NCBI RefSeq assembly: GCF_014655595.1
Contig: NZ_BNBL01000014.1
Span: 62,001-126,000, forward strand
Origin: Streptomyces griseocarneus
GTDB lineage: Bacteria; Actinomycetota; Actinomycetes; Streptomycetales; Streptomycetaceae
DNA length: 64,000 bases
Direction of reading: 5' to 3'
The notes under the pieces were generated by a model. It saw nothing but the letters and a program-made list of their open reading frames with translations. It was not told the DNA's origin and searched no databases. Positions within the stretch are counted from its first letter, which is position 1, and each line of letters starts with the position of its first letter. Positions 54,788-63,712 of the stretch are shown here, piece by piece. The translations under genes were made by a program, and so were the position numbers.

Positions 54788-56173
54788 CTAGCGCTTGCTC
54801 TCCGCGTAGTTGGTCAGGAACAGGGCCTCGGTCAGGGTGAGGCGTTCCAGTTCCTGGGGACTCACGCTCTCGTTGACCGCGTGGATCTTCGCCTCGGGCT
54901 CGCTCAGGCCGATGAGGAGGATCTCCGTGTCGGGGTAGAGCGCGGAGAGGGTGTTGCACAGCGGGATCGAGCCGCCCATGCCCGCGGCCTGCATCTCCTC
55001 GCCCGGGTACGCGACGCGCATGGCCTGTGCCATCGACGTGTACGCGGGGCTGGTGGTGTCCGCCTGGAAGGCCTGGCCCTGGCCCACCTGCTCCAGGGCG
55101 GTCCTCGCGCCCCACGGCACGTGCTTCTCCAGGTGCGCCATGAGCAGCTTCGTGGCCTGCGCCGCGTCCTGGCCCGGCGGTACGCGCAGGCTGATCAGGG
55201 CCCGCGCGCTCGCCTGGACGGACGGGGTGGCGCCGATCACCGGCGGGCAGTCGATGCCCAGGACGGTGACCGCCGGGCGCGCCCAGAGGCGGTCGGCCAC
55301 GGTGCCGGAGCCGGTCAGCTCCACGCCGTCCAGGACCTTGGCGTCCTTGCGGAAGTCCTCCTCGGGGTACTGCAGCCCGGCCCAGCTCTCGTCCGCCGGC
55401 AGTCCGTCCACCGTCGTCGAGCCGTCCTCGGCGCGCAGCGAGTCCAGGGCGCGGATCAGGGCCGCGAGGGCGTCGGGGGCCGCGCCGCCGAACTGGCCCG
55501 AGTGCAGGTTGCCCTCGAGCGTGTCCACCTGGACGCGGATCAGCGTCATGCCGCGCAGCGTCGCGGTGACCGTGGGCAGGCCGACGCGGAAGTTGCCCGC
55601 GTCGCCGATGACGATGGCGTCGGCGGCCAGCAGCCCGGGGTGCGCCTCGGCGTACCGCTCGAGGCCGCCGGTGCCCTGCTCCTCGGAGCCCTCGACGATG
55701 ACCTTGACGTTGACCGGGACGCCGCCGTGCGCCTTGAGCGCGCGCAGCGCGTTCAGGTGCATGATCACGCCGCCCTTGCAGTCGGCGGCGCCGCGGCCGT
55801 ACCAGCGCCCGTCGCGCTCGGTCAGCTCGAAGGGCGGGGAGATCCACGCGGCCTCGTCGAGGGTGGGCTGCACGTCGTAGTGGGCGTACAGCAGCACGGT
55901 CGGGGCGTCCGCCGGACCGGGCAGGAAGCCGTAGACGGACTGCGTGCCGTCCGGCGTGTCGAGCAGGGCCACGTCCTCGAAGCCCTCGGCGCGGAGCGCG
56001 TCGGCCACCCAGTTCGCGGCCCCCTCGCACTCGCTCTTGGGGAACTGCGCCTCGTCGGCGACGGACTTGAAGGCGACCAGTTCGGCCAGCTCGGTCCGGG
56101 CACGGGACTGCAGGGAGGCGACGGTCGTCGCGAGCGCGGCCGGGTCGGGCTGGCGGCTCGAGGACGTGTCCAT
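54788..56173 (-). CDS. M20 family dipeptidase
   Basis: A 461-residue zinc peptidase of the ArgE/DapE/CNDP group that cleaves dipeptides in the cytoplasm. Metal and catalytic residues: LLYAHYDVQP (His, Asp), RGAADCKGGV (bridging Asp in the GRGAAD block), VEGSEEQGTGG (catalytic Glu and Glu ligand), IGDAGNFRVG (Asp), and a C-terminal His in AKIHAVNESV. A dimerisation lid lies between. ATG 56173 with AAGGAGC upstream. Specificity is not readable. Confidence 0.92.
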   Translation of the reverse strand: MDTSSSRQPDPAALATTVASLQSRARTELAELVAFKSVADEAQFPKSECEGAANWVADALRAEGFEDVALLDTPDGTQSVYGFLPGPADAPTVLLYAHYDVQPTLDEAAWISPPFELTERDGRWYGRGAADCKGGVIMHLNALRALKAHGGVPVNVKVIVEGSEEQGTGGLERYAEAHPGLLAADAIVIGDAGNFRVGLPTVTATLRGMTLIRVQVDTLEGNLHSGQFGGAAPDALAALIRALDSLRAEDGSTTVDGLPADESWAGLQYPEEDFRKDAKVLDGVELTGSGTVADRLWARPAVTVLGIDCPPVIGATPSVQASARALISLRVPPGQDAAQATKLLMAHLEKHVPWGARTALEQVGQGQAFQADTTSPAYTSMAQAMRVAYPGEEMQAAGMGGSIPLCNTLSALYPDTEILLIGLSEPEAKIHAVNESVSPQELERLTLTEALFLTNYAESKR

Positions 56174-56349
56174 GGAACGCTCCTTGGGGGCGCGACGTTG
56201 TGTCCGTACATACGGGCGATTGCGCACTGATCCTCCCATGGCCGGTGCGCGCGCCTCGGGGGACCTTCCCCCGAACGGGCCGCCGGACGGTGGGCCGTAG
56301 GATGCGCACGGTAGTCGTAGCCGGTGAGCGAGCGGGAGTAGAAGCACAG

Positions 56350-57579
56350 GTGAGCAGCGACAACGCAGCCCGGGAAGCGGACCGGGACGGACCGGCGGCG
56401 AACGAGCCGGTGTGGGACGTCGTGGTGGTGGGCGCGGGGCCCGCGGGGGCGTCGGCCGCCCGTGCGGCGGCGGCCGCGGGCCGCAGGGTGCTGCTCCTGG
56501 AGAAGGCCGAGCTCCCGCGCTACAAGACCTGCGGCGGCGGCATCATCGGCCCCTCGCGGGACGCCCTGCCGCCCGGGTTCCAACTGCCCCTGCGGGACCG
56601 CGTGCACGCCGTCACGTTCTCGCTCAACGGGAAGATGACGCGCACCCGCCGCTCCAAGCGGATGCTCTTCGGGCTCATCAACCGGCCGGAGTTCGACGCC
56701 GCCCTGGTCGAGTCCGCCAAGGAGGCGGGCGCCGAGGTGCGCACGGGCGTGGCCGTCTCCAAGGTCGAGCAGCACGGCCCGGCCGTGCCCGACCGGCGCA
56801 CCGTGGCCGTCGTGCTCTCCGACGGCGAGACCCTCCACGCCCGTGCGGTCGTGGGTGCGGACGGCAGCGCGGGGCGCATAGGTGCACACGTCGGGGTGAA
56901 GCTCGAGCAGGTGGACCTCGGCCTGGAGGCTGAGATTCCGGTGCCGGCGACGGTCGCGGAGGACTGGGCCGGCCGGGTGCACATCGACTGGGGTCCGATT
57001 CCGGGCAGTTACGGATGGGTCTTCCCCAAGGGCGACACCCTGACCGTCGGCGTGATCTCGGCGCGCGGCGAGGGCGCGGGCACCAAGCGCTATCTGGAGG
57101 ACTTCATCGCCCGGCTGGGGCTGGCGGGCTTCGAGCCCAGCATCTCCTCGGGCCACCTGACCCGCTGCCGGGCCGACGACTCGCCGCTCTCGCGCGGCCG
57201 GGTCATCGTCTGCGGCGACGCGGCCGGGCTGCTGGAGCCGTGGACCCGCGAGGGCATCTCCTTCGCCCTGCGCTCGGGCCGGCTCGCGGGGGAGTGGGCG
57301 GTGCGCATCGCCGAGGCGCAGGACGCGGTCGACGCCCGCCGCCAGGCCCTGAACTACGCCTTCGCCATCAAGGCCGGCCTCGGCGTGGAGATGGGCGTCG
57401 GACGCCGCATGCTCACCCTCTTCGAGCGCCGCCCGGGCCTCATCCACGCCGCCATCACGGGCTTCCGCCCGGCGTGGAACGCCTTCGCGCGCATCGTGCG
57501 CGGCACGACCACCCTGGCCGAGATCGTCCGGACCCACCCCCTGGCCCGCCGAACCCTGTCGGCGATGGACAAGGGCTGA
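56350..57579 (+). CDS. geranylgeranyl reductase family FAD-dependent oxidoreductase
   Basis: A 409-residue flavoprotein. The FAD motif VVVGAGPAGASAARAAA, then ELPRYKTCGGGIIGPS (the PYKTCGGG family motif), VVGADGSAGRIG, GYGW-like PGSYGWVFPKGD and GDAAGLLEPWTREGIS (the GD motif) mark the geranylgeranyl reductase/p-hydroxybenzoate-hydroxylase-like group. Such enzymes saturate isoprenoid chains (lipids or menaquinone) in actinobacteria. GTG 56350 follows a short in-frame upstream extension starting at 56302. Confidence 0.88.
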   Translation: MSSDNAAREADRDGPAANEPVWDVVVVGAGPAGASAARAAAAAGRRVLLLEKAELPRYKTCGGGIIGPSRDALPPGFQLPLRDRVHAVTFSLNGKMTRTRRSKRMLFGLINRPEFDAALVESAKEAGAEVRTGVAVSKVEQHGPAVPDRRTVAVVLSDGETLHARAVVGADGSAGRIGAHVGVKLEQVDLGLEAEIPVPATVAEDWAGRVHIDWGPIPGSYGWVFPKGDTLTVGVISARGEGAGTKRYLEDFIARLGLAGFEPSISSGHLTRCRADDSPLSRGRVIVCGDAAGLLEPWTREGISFALRSGRLAGEWAVRIAEAQDAVDARRQALNYAFAIKAGLGVEMGVGRRMLTLFERRPGLIHAAITGFRPAWNAFARIVRGTTTLAEIVRTHPLARRTLSAMDKG

Positions 57580-57631
57580 GTCACACCCATCCGTCATCCG
57601 GACGGGCCGGGCAGCCGCCGGCCGAACGGAA

Positions 57632-57758
57632 GGGGGCGGGGAGGGAAGGGCCCTGGCAGGGGCGTAAGGGTTATTTGCGGCGAATTTCCGCTCAGCCTCA
57701 CGGTTGACGGGGGCCGTAAATAATCCAGCCCCAGAAGGGCCCTTCCCTCCCCGCCCCC
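57632..57758. repeat. palindromic intergenic repeat, copy B (127 bp)
   Basis: Arms 57632-57653 and 57737-57758 are perfect 22-bp inverted repeats around an 83-base centre. It shares CCTGGCAGGGGCGTAA and ATC.CAGCCCCAGAAGG with copy A at 54609-54750, while the outer arms and centre differ in length and sequence. It lies between convergent gene ends. Confidence 0.8.
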
Positions 57759-57769
57759 GCCCCACGACG

Positions 57770-58717
57770 TCAGAACAGCGCATCCGGCTCGGCCGGCCGC
57801 ACGGCCACCGGCACCGTAGTCGTCGCGTCCGGCGCCGCCGCCGTGAGCGCCCACCCGGCCAGGTGTCGGGCGTCCAGCAGCAGCTGACCGTCCGGCGTGT
57901 CCACGTACACGTCCGGCCCCGCCACCGCCGCCACCCGGCCCGCCAGCGTGCAGCCGGGGGCGAGAGCGACGGTGCCGGGGGACGGGCGGACGCGGTCGAG
58001 GTGGAAGGCCGCGTCGTGGTGGACGGGCGCGAAGGCCCGTACGGCCAGGGACTCGGGGAGGCCCGGCAGTCCCAGCGCCCGCTCGTGCAGCTCCGCCAGC
58101 TCCGCCGCGCGGCGCTCCGGCGGGGGCAGCGGGTGCCGGGCGGCGCGCTTGGCCGCGTACGGGAAGCGGTCCGGCACCGCGAGGGCGGCGCCCAGCACCG
58201 CCTCGGCCCGGCGGGCCGCCATCAGCGGGCCGCGGCCGAGCAGGGCGTAGGACAGCGCGGCCTGCTCCAGCAGGCGCGCGCCGTTCCGCTCGGCGGCCGT
58301 GATGCCGACCTTGATCAGGCCGGCCGCGAACCAGGCGAGGTAGACGTCGTACGGGCGGGGGTCGTCGGCGATGGTGTCCGCCGCCACCGAATGGGACCGG
58401 TCGAGCCGCGCGCACTGCGGGCACTGGGCCGAGACCGCGGGCTCCGGCACCGCGGCCGCGTCCGGGCACGGCGTGTGCCGCCCGCCCCTGCGCACCCCGA
58501 CGCAAGCCCGCCCCTCGCCCGTGGTGAACGCCAGCTGCCGCCCGGCCGGCAGCGGGGACAGGCGCTCCCCGTGCACGGGATGCCGCCACACCAGCGCCGG
58601 CTCCGGGGCGGCACCGGCGGCACCGGCCGCACCGGCGCCGCCGGCCGTGCTCCAGCGCAGCCCGGCGCAGCGCCATCCGGCGCGGCTTCCGCATTCGGTG
58701 TCCGCCATGTCCCCCAT
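57770..58717 (-). CDS. DUF2797 domain protein
   Basis: A protein of about 315 residues. The central segment YDVYLAWFAAGLIKVGITAAERNGARLLEQ is the DUF2797 signature and resembles a GIY-YIG core (VYL...IKVGIT...R). The N-terminal third has CPDAAAVPEPAVSAQCPQCARLD, a cysteine pattern that may bind zinc. ATG at 58717 lies four bases past the MFS stop; a TTG at 58738 would overlap it. Role unknown. Confidence 0.78.
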   Translation of the reverse strand: MGDMADTECGSRAGWRCAGLRWSTAGGAGAAGAAGAAPEPALVWRHPVHGERLSPLPAGRQLAFTTGEGRACVGVRRGGRHTPCPDAAAVPEPAVSAQCPQCARLDRSHSVAADTIADDPRPYDVYLAWFAAGLIKVGITAAERNGARLLEQAALSYALLGRGPLMAARRAEAVLGAALAVPDRFPYAAKRAARHPLPPPERRAAELAELHERALGLPGLPESLAVRAFAPVHHDAAFHLDRVRPSPGTVALAPGCTLAGRVAAVAGPDVYVDTPDGQLLLDARHLAGWALTAAAPDATTTVPVAVRPAEPDALF

Positions 58718-58721
58718 GGTG

Positions 58722-59954
58722 TCAGCGGCCACTGACAACGGGCTCGCGCGCCGTCTCCCGCGTCGTACGGGCGATCAGCGCCGCCACCGCCGCGAGCGCG
58801 GCGACCGTGGTCAGCGCCACGGGCAGGGAGAACCAGTCCGCGAGGAAGCCGATGGCCGGCGGCCCCAGCAGCATGCCGCCGTAGCCGAACGTGGAGGCGG
58901 CGGCGACGCCGCCCGGGCCGGCGAGCTCGCCGGCGCGGCCGATCGCGACGGGGAAGATGTTGGCCAGGCCCAGGCCCGTGACGGCGAAGCCGGCGAGGGC
59001 CGCCCAGAGGGTGGGGGCCAGGGCGCCGAGCAGCATGCCCGCCGCGGCCGTCGCTCCGCCGGCGACCAGCAGCCGGGTCTGGCCGAGCCGCTCCAGGAGC
59101 GCGCTGCCGGCCAGGCGGCCGAGTGTCATGGCGAGCGCGAAGACGGAGTAGCCGATCGCCGCCAGGCCGGGCCGGGCCGCGAGGTCCTGCTGGAGGTGGA
59201 GCGCGCCCCAGTCGGCGAGCGCCCCCTCCCCGTAGGCGGTGCACAGGGCGATCAGGCCGAGGACGGCGACCAGCCGGCGTTCGCGGCCGGTGGCGCGCGG
59301 GGCGGCCGACGGGGTCGTGGCGCGCGGGGCGGGACGTGGTGCGGGGTGGGCGAGGAGCGCCCGTCCGGCCACGGCGGAGACGAGGAGTCCGGCCGCGGTC
59401 AGCAGGAACAGGTGGCGGTCCGCCGGCAGGTGCCCGGCGATCAGCCCGCCGAGCCCGGCGCCGAGCATCCCGCCGACGCTGAAGGCGGCGTGGAAGCTGG
59501 GCATCACGGGCCGGCGCAGAGCGGCGACGAGGTCGACGGCGGCGCTGTTCATGGCGACGTTGATGCCGCCGTAGGCGGCGCCGAAGACGAGCAGGACCAG
59601 TCCGAGGGTGAGCGCGGAGCCGGTCAGGGCGGGCAGGGCGATGCCCAGGGACATCAGGACGGCGGCCAGCACCGTCATGGGGTGGCTGCCGAAGCGCCGG
59701 CACAGCCGGCCGGTCACGGTCATGGTGGCGACGGCGCCCGCCGACACGCCGAGCAGGGCGAGGCCCAGGTCGCCCGCGGAGGCGCCCGTCTGCTCCTTGA
59801 TGGCGGGGATGCGGACCACCCAGCCGGCGAAAAGGAAGCCGTCGAGGGCGAAGAAGAGGGTGAGTGCGGTTCTCAGGCGGGGGAGTACGGTCTCCTCGGG
59901 GGCCGGTCGTCGTTCCCCTGAAAGGGCCGTCCGTATTTTGTTTAGCGTCGGCAC
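58722..59954 (-). CDS. MFS transporter
   Basis: A 410-residue transporter with 12 predicted membrane segments, starting FFALDGFLFAGWVVRIPAIKEQTGAS. Loop 2-3 has GRLCRRFGSHPMTV, the MFS signature region. The type resembles the sugar/inner-membrane permeases (YbjJ/FucP-like branch) often paired with ROK regulators. GTG at 59954 is 17 bases from the divergent ROK start. No good ribosome-binding site, so leaderless translation is possible. Confidence 0.88.
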   Translation of the reverse strand: MPTLNKIRTALSGERRPAPEETVLPRLRTALTLFFALDGFLFAGWVVRIPAIKEQTGASAGDLGLALLGVSAGAVATMTVTGRLCRRFGSHPMTVLAAVLMSLGIALPALTGSALTLGLVLLVFGAAYGGINVAMNSAAVDLVAALRRPVMPSFHAAFSVGGMLGAGLGGLIAGHLPADRHLFLLTAAGLLVSAVAGRALLAHPAPRPAPRATTPSAAPRATGRERRLVAVLGLIALCTAYGEGALADWGALHLQQDLAARPGLAAIGYSVFALAMTLGRLAGSALLERLGQTRLLVAGGATAAAGMLLGALAPTLWAALAGFAVTGLGLANIFPVAIGRAGELAGPGGVAAASTFGYGGMLLGPPAIGFLADWFSLPVALTTVAALAAVAALIARTTRETAREPVVSGR

Positions 59955-59957
59955 AAA
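59937..59957. promoter_or_regulatory. candidate ROK operator in the MFS/ROK divergent region
   Basis: TTTGT (59937-59941) and ACAAA (59953-59957) are inverted with an 11-base spacer. The AT-rich half TTTTGTTTAG is unusual in this GC background and resembles known ROK/Mlc-type half-sites. It overlaps the MFS start codon. Confidence 0.35.
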
Positions 59958-59971
59958 GTCAGAATAGGGGT

Positions 59972-61195
59972 GTGACCCAGACTCGGACAACACGTTTGGA
60001 GCGGGGCCGCGGCGCGCTCGGCCCGGCCCTGGAGCTCGTGCACACCGGCCGCGCCCCCACGCGCGCCGTGCTCACGGCCGAACTCGGTGTGACCCGCGCG
60101 ACCGCCGGAGCCGTGGCCGCGGAGCTCGAGGCACTCGGGCTGATCCGGGTGGACGCCCGCCCGACGGCTCCCGCCGGCTCCCAGGGCCGGCCCTCGCACC
60201 GGCTGTCCGTCGCGCCGGACGGCCCCGTCGTCCTCGCCGCGCAGATCCACGCCGACGGCTACCGCGCGGCCCTCGTCGGCCTCGGCGGCAGGGTGGTGGC
60301 CACCGCGCCGGGCTGCATGACGGTGCCCGCCGACCCCTCGCACATCATCGACGCCGTCGTCGGGGCGGGTGCCGGGCTGCTGCGCTCGAGCGGGCGGCGG
60401 TGCCTGGGGGCCGGGCTCGCCGTGCCCTCGGCGATCGCCGAGCCGGACGGCACCGCCCTCAACCCGCTGCACCTGTCCTGGCCCGCCGGCGCCCCCGTCC
60501 ACGAGCTCTTCACCGAGGCGCTGGCCAAGTGCGGGGTCACCGGCCCCACGGGCGCCCCCGTGCCCGGCGTCACGGGCAACGACGTCAACCTCGCCGCCCT
60601 CGCCGAACACCGCCACGGCGCCGGCCGGGGCGCCCGGCACCTGCTGTGCGTGGCCACCGGCCACCGGGGCGTGGGCGGGGCGCTCGTCCTCGACGGCCGT
60701 CTGCACAGCGGGAGTTCGGGCCTGGCGCTGGAGGTCGGTCACCTGACCGTCAATCCCGCGGGGGTGCCCTGTCACTGCGGCAGCCGGGGCTGCCTCGACG
60801 TCGAGACCGACCCGCTGGCCTTCCTCACCGCCGCCGGCCGCACTCCCGGCCCCGAGGTGTCACTGCTGCAGCAGTCCCGCGACCTGCTGCGCACGGAGTA
60901 CGCGGACCCGTCCGTGCGGGCCGCCGCCGAACTGATCGTCGACCGGCTGGGCCTCGGGCTCGCCGGGCTCGTCAACATCCTCAACCCCGACCGCATCCTG
61001 CTGGGCGGGCTCCACCGCGAGCTCCTCGAGGCGGACCCCGAGCGGCTGCGCGCGGTCGTCGCCGACCGCAGCCTGTGGGGCCGCAGCGGGAGCGTGCCGA
61101 TCCTCGCCTGCACCCTGGACTTCAACAGCCTCATCGGCGCCGCCGAAGCGGCCTGGCAGCCGGTCCTGGACGATCCCCTGGCGGCGCTCGCCTGA
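59972..61195 (+). CDS. ROK family transcriptional regulator
   Basis: A 407-residue NagC/XylR-type regulator: an N-terminal winged HTH (TRAVLTAELGVTRATAGAVAAELEALGLI) followed by a ROK domain with zinc motif CHCGSRGCLD. The phosphate-1 loop DGTKI is not preserved (AAQIHADGYRAAL), so it is a sensor rather than a kinase. Divergent from an MFS transporter that it presumably controls, probably in response to a sugar. Confidence 0.9.
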   Translation: MTQTRTTRLERGRGALGPALELVHTGRAPTRAVLTAELGVTRATAGAVAAELEALGLIRVDARPTAPAGSQGRPSHRLSVAPDGPVVLAAQIHADGYRAALVGLGGRVVATAPGCMTVPADPSHIIDAVVGAGAGLLRSSGRRCLGAGLAVPSAIAEPDGTALNPLHLSWPAGAPVHELFTEALAKCGVTGPTGAPVPGVTGNDVNLAALAEHRHGAGRGARHLLCVATGHRGVGGALVLDGRLHSGSSGLALEVGHLTVNPAGVPCHCGSRGCLDVETDPLAFLTAAGRTPGPEVSLLQQSRDLLRTEYADPSVRAAAELIVDRLGLGLAGLVNILNPDRILLGGLHRELLEADPERLRAVVADRSLWGRSGSVPILACTLDFNSLIGAAEAAWQPVLDDPLAALA

Positions 61196-61299
61196 CCCCG
61201 CGACGGGTCTCGCGGCGCCCTCGCCCCGGGCCTCGCGAGCGGTACGCGCGTACGCGCACGCGTGCACGTCGTCAGCACCCGGCCCGCACCGGTCGCCGG

Positions 61300-61860
61300 T
61301 CAGCCGGGGACGACGGACCGGGGGCGGCGGCGCGCCGCGGTCCGGCGCAGGCCGGCCGGGGCGCCCACGAACGCGGCCTCCTCCAGGGCGGACAGGGGAG
61401 CGGGCCGCTCGAAGGCGAAGGCCTTCCGGTCGCCGCGTGCGGTGCGGGGCGCGGCGGGCCCGGGGGTGGGGACGGTCAGCGTGAACCAGACGACCTTCCC
61501 GCCGCCGTGGCGCTCGCGCACCCCCCAGCTCGAACTGACCGCGGCCACCAGCGCCAGCCCCCTGCCGTGGGTGCTGGCGATGTCCGCGTCCGCGATGCGC
61601 GGCAGCCGGGGATCGTGGTCGCTCACCGAGACGGTGAGGCGGTTCATGACGAGCTCGATCTCGACGGTGCAGCGCTTGTCGGGTTCCGCGTGCTGGTGGA
61701 CGTTGGTGAGCAGTTCGGTGACACCGAGCGCGGCGGGGTCGATGAGGGGATCGAGATGCCAGTAGCGCAGCTGCGCAGATACGATTCTGCGGACCTGGCC
61801 GATCCGTTGGGGCAGAGCCTGGAGCTCAACGGTGCAGTGCTTGTTCACTCGGCTGATCAC
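61300..61860 (-). CDS. ATP-binding protein, RsbW/SpoIIAB-like histidine-kinase fold
   Basis: A 186-residue HATPase_c protein: TELLTNVHQHAEPDK is the N-box, VSVSDHDPRLPRI the G1-box (with D.D.), and HGRGLALVAAVSSSWGVRE the G2-box. A basic/alanine tail follows. Streptomyces encode dozens of such anti-sigma-type kinases, often near DUF397/HTH proteins; none is adjacent here. GTG at 61860. The target sigma or anti-anti-sigma factor is unknown. Confidence 0.88.
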   Translation of the reverse strand: MISRVNKHCTVELQALPQRIGQVRRIVSAQLRYWHLDPLIDPAALGVTELLTNVHQHAEPDKRCTVEIELVMNRLTVSVSDHDPRLPRIADADIASTHGRGLALVAAVSSSWGVRERHGGGKVVWFTLTVPTPGPAAPRTARGDRKAFAFERPAPLSALEEAAFVGAPAGLRRTAARRRPRSVVPG

Positions 61861-62067
61861 GGCTGCGACTCCCTGAAGAAGTAGGGCTAGCCTGATGCAG
61901 ATGGCGTTGCGAAAGTCGTGCGGTACGCGCCTGTTCCGGTCCGGCGGTGCGGGCCACCGGGCCGATCGGCGGTAACTGATCCCGAGCGTGACCGCCGAAA
62001 ACCCTCAGTGATGCCGGTACGAGTCAAGGGTCGACTCTCGCGGCCACCTTCGCAACTCCTGCATCCT

Positions 62068-62415
62068 TCAGTGCTTCGCCGTGCTTCCGTGCGCCGACCG
62101 CACGACCTCCAGGAAGCGGTTGACCTCCGCCTCGCCCTCGTCCTCGCAGGCGGCTCCCGCGGACGGGTGGTCCCCGGGCCGGCCCAGGGTGAGCCGGTAG
62201 CGGTGGCCGTTGACGGTCGCCCGCGCCTGGTCCGGGCCCGCGAACCACGGCTTGCCCGCCTCGACCGAGTCCACCGGAGCGCTGTCGATCTCCCGCCCGT
62301 AGCTCGTCAGCAGCTCCAGCCGGCCGTCGCGGATCCTCACCTGTCCGGCCCGCGTCAGGGAGCGGTGTGAGCGCTCGATCCTCACCCCTGTCGCGCTGAA
62401 CTCCGGTTCCGCCAC
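62068..62415 (-). CDS. hypothetical protein
   Basis: A 115-residue protein starting GTG 62415 (MAEPEFSATGVRIERSHRSL). Beta-rich pattern with RIRDGRLELLTSYGREIDSAPVD and a GHRYRLTLGRPGD segment suggests a small PH- or YcxB-like domain. No signal peptide or membrane segment. It is a single gene between the ATPase and the PLP enzyme. Confidence 0.6.
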   Translation of the reverse strand: MAEPEFSATGVRIERSHRSLTRAGQVRIRDGRLELLTSYGREIDSAPVDSVEAGKPWFAGPDQARATVNGHRYRLTLGRPGDHPSAGAACEDEGEAEVNRFLEVVRSAHGSTAKH

Positions 62416-62556
62416 GGCGCACCGCCTCTCCTGCCGGATGTCGCTGTCCCGTGCGCAGTCTGCCCGTGCGCGGGCCCGGACACCAGTGCCCCTTTATGAT
62501 CGGAACGCCCGAGTGGTCCGCCTGAGCCCGTACGGAACACCCCCTAGGAGCGGCGC

Positions 62557-63693
62557 GTGAACAGCACAGGGCACACGGGAGCGGCCGGTCCGGCCGTGCC
62601 GACCGTCGACGTCGACCACAGCGACCCGGCGTACCGCGCCTGGCTCAAGGAGGCGATCCGCAAGGTCCAGGCCGACGCCAACCGTTCGGCCGACACCCAC
62701 CTGCTGCGCTTCCCGCTGCCCCCGGAATGGGGCATCGACCTCTACCTGAAGGACGAGTCCACCCACCCGACCGGCAGCCTCAAGCACCGCCTGGCCCGCT
62801 CGCTGTTCCTCTACGGCCTGTGCAACGGCTGGATCCGCCCCGAGGCCGCCGTCATCGAGGCCTCCAGCGGCTCCACCGCCGTCTCCGAGGCCTACTTCGC
62901 CCAGCTGATCGGTGTGCCCTTCATCGCCGTCATGCCGCGCACGACCAGCCGCGAGAAGTGCCGCCTGATCGAGTTCCACGGCGGGCGGTGCCACTTCGTG
63001 GACGACCCCCGGACGATGTACGCGGAGGCGGCCGCCCTCGCCGAGCGGTCCGGAGGCCACTACATCGACCAGTTCACCTACGCAGAACGGGCCACCGACT
63101 GGCGCGGCAACAACAACATCGCCGAGTCCGTGTACCACCAGCTGCGGCTGGAGCGTCACCCCGAGCCCGCGTGGATCGTCGCGACCGCGGGCACCGGCGG
63201 CACCTCGGCGACCATCGCCCGCTACACCCGCTACATGCAGTACGACACCCGCGTCTGCGTCGCCGACCCCGAGAACTCCTGCTTCTTCGACGGCTGGCGC
63301 GAGAACGACCCCACCGCGAGCACCGACCGCGGCTCGCGCATCGAGGGCATCGGCCGCCCCCGCATGGAACCGAGCTTCGTGCCGTGGGCGATCGACCGGA
63401 TGATGAAGGTCCCCGACGCCGCGAGCGTCGCGGCCGTCCGCGCGCTCGAGCAGGCCATCGGCCGCAAGGCGGGCGGCTCCACCGGCACCGGCCTGTGGAG
63501 TTCGCTGAAGATCGTCGCGGAGATGGTCGGCGAGGGGCGCGCGGGCAGCGTCGTCACCCTCATCTGCGACCCCGGCGAGCGCTACCTCGACACCTACTAC
63601 TCCGACGCCTGGCTGGCCGAACAGGGCCTGGACATCCAGCCGTACGCCATGGCGATCACCGGCTTCCTGGCGACCGGCCGCTGGCCCGGCTGA
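62557..63693 (+). CDS. PLP-dependent cysteine synthase family protein (Cds1-like)
   Basis: A 378-residue fold-type II PLP enzyme. PLP Lys in HPTGSLKHRLA, substrate loop EASSGSTAVSEA, phosphate-binding GTGGTSATI, and C-terminal LICDPGERYLDTYYSD. The sequence matches the group of actinobacterial cysteine-synthase-like proteins that includes the Cds1 L-cysteine desulfhydrase, which releases H2S from cysteine. No cysE or sulfur gene is adjacent. GTG at 62557 with AGGAGCGG just upstream. Confidence 0.88.
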   Translation: MNSTGHTGAAGPAVPTVDVDHSDPAYRAWLKEAIRKVQADANRSADTHLLRFPLPPEWGIDLYLKDESTHPTGSLKHRLARSLFLYGLCNGWIRPEAAVIEASSGSTAVSEAYFAQLIGVPFIAVMPRTTSREKCRLIEFHGGRCHFVDDPRTMYAEAAALAERSGGHYIDQFTYAERATDWRGNNNIAESVYHQLRLERHPEPAWIVATAGTGGTSATIARYTRYMQYDTRVCVADPENSCFFDGWRENDPTASTDRGSRIEGIGRPRMEPSFVPWAIDRMMKVPDAASVAAVRALEQAIGRKAGGSTGTGLWSSLKIVAEMVGEGRAGSVVTLICDPGERYLDTYYSDAWLAEQGLDIQPYAMAITGFLATGRWPG

Positions 63694-63712
63694 CGCCCCG
63701 GCCCGCCCGGGC

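Noticed and set aside
61200..61270. Alternating CGCG/TACGCG sequence after the ROK regulator as a regulatory palindrome.
   Set aside because: It is a short GC-alternating stretch with several overlapping weak inverted repeats and no consistent stem; probably compositional.
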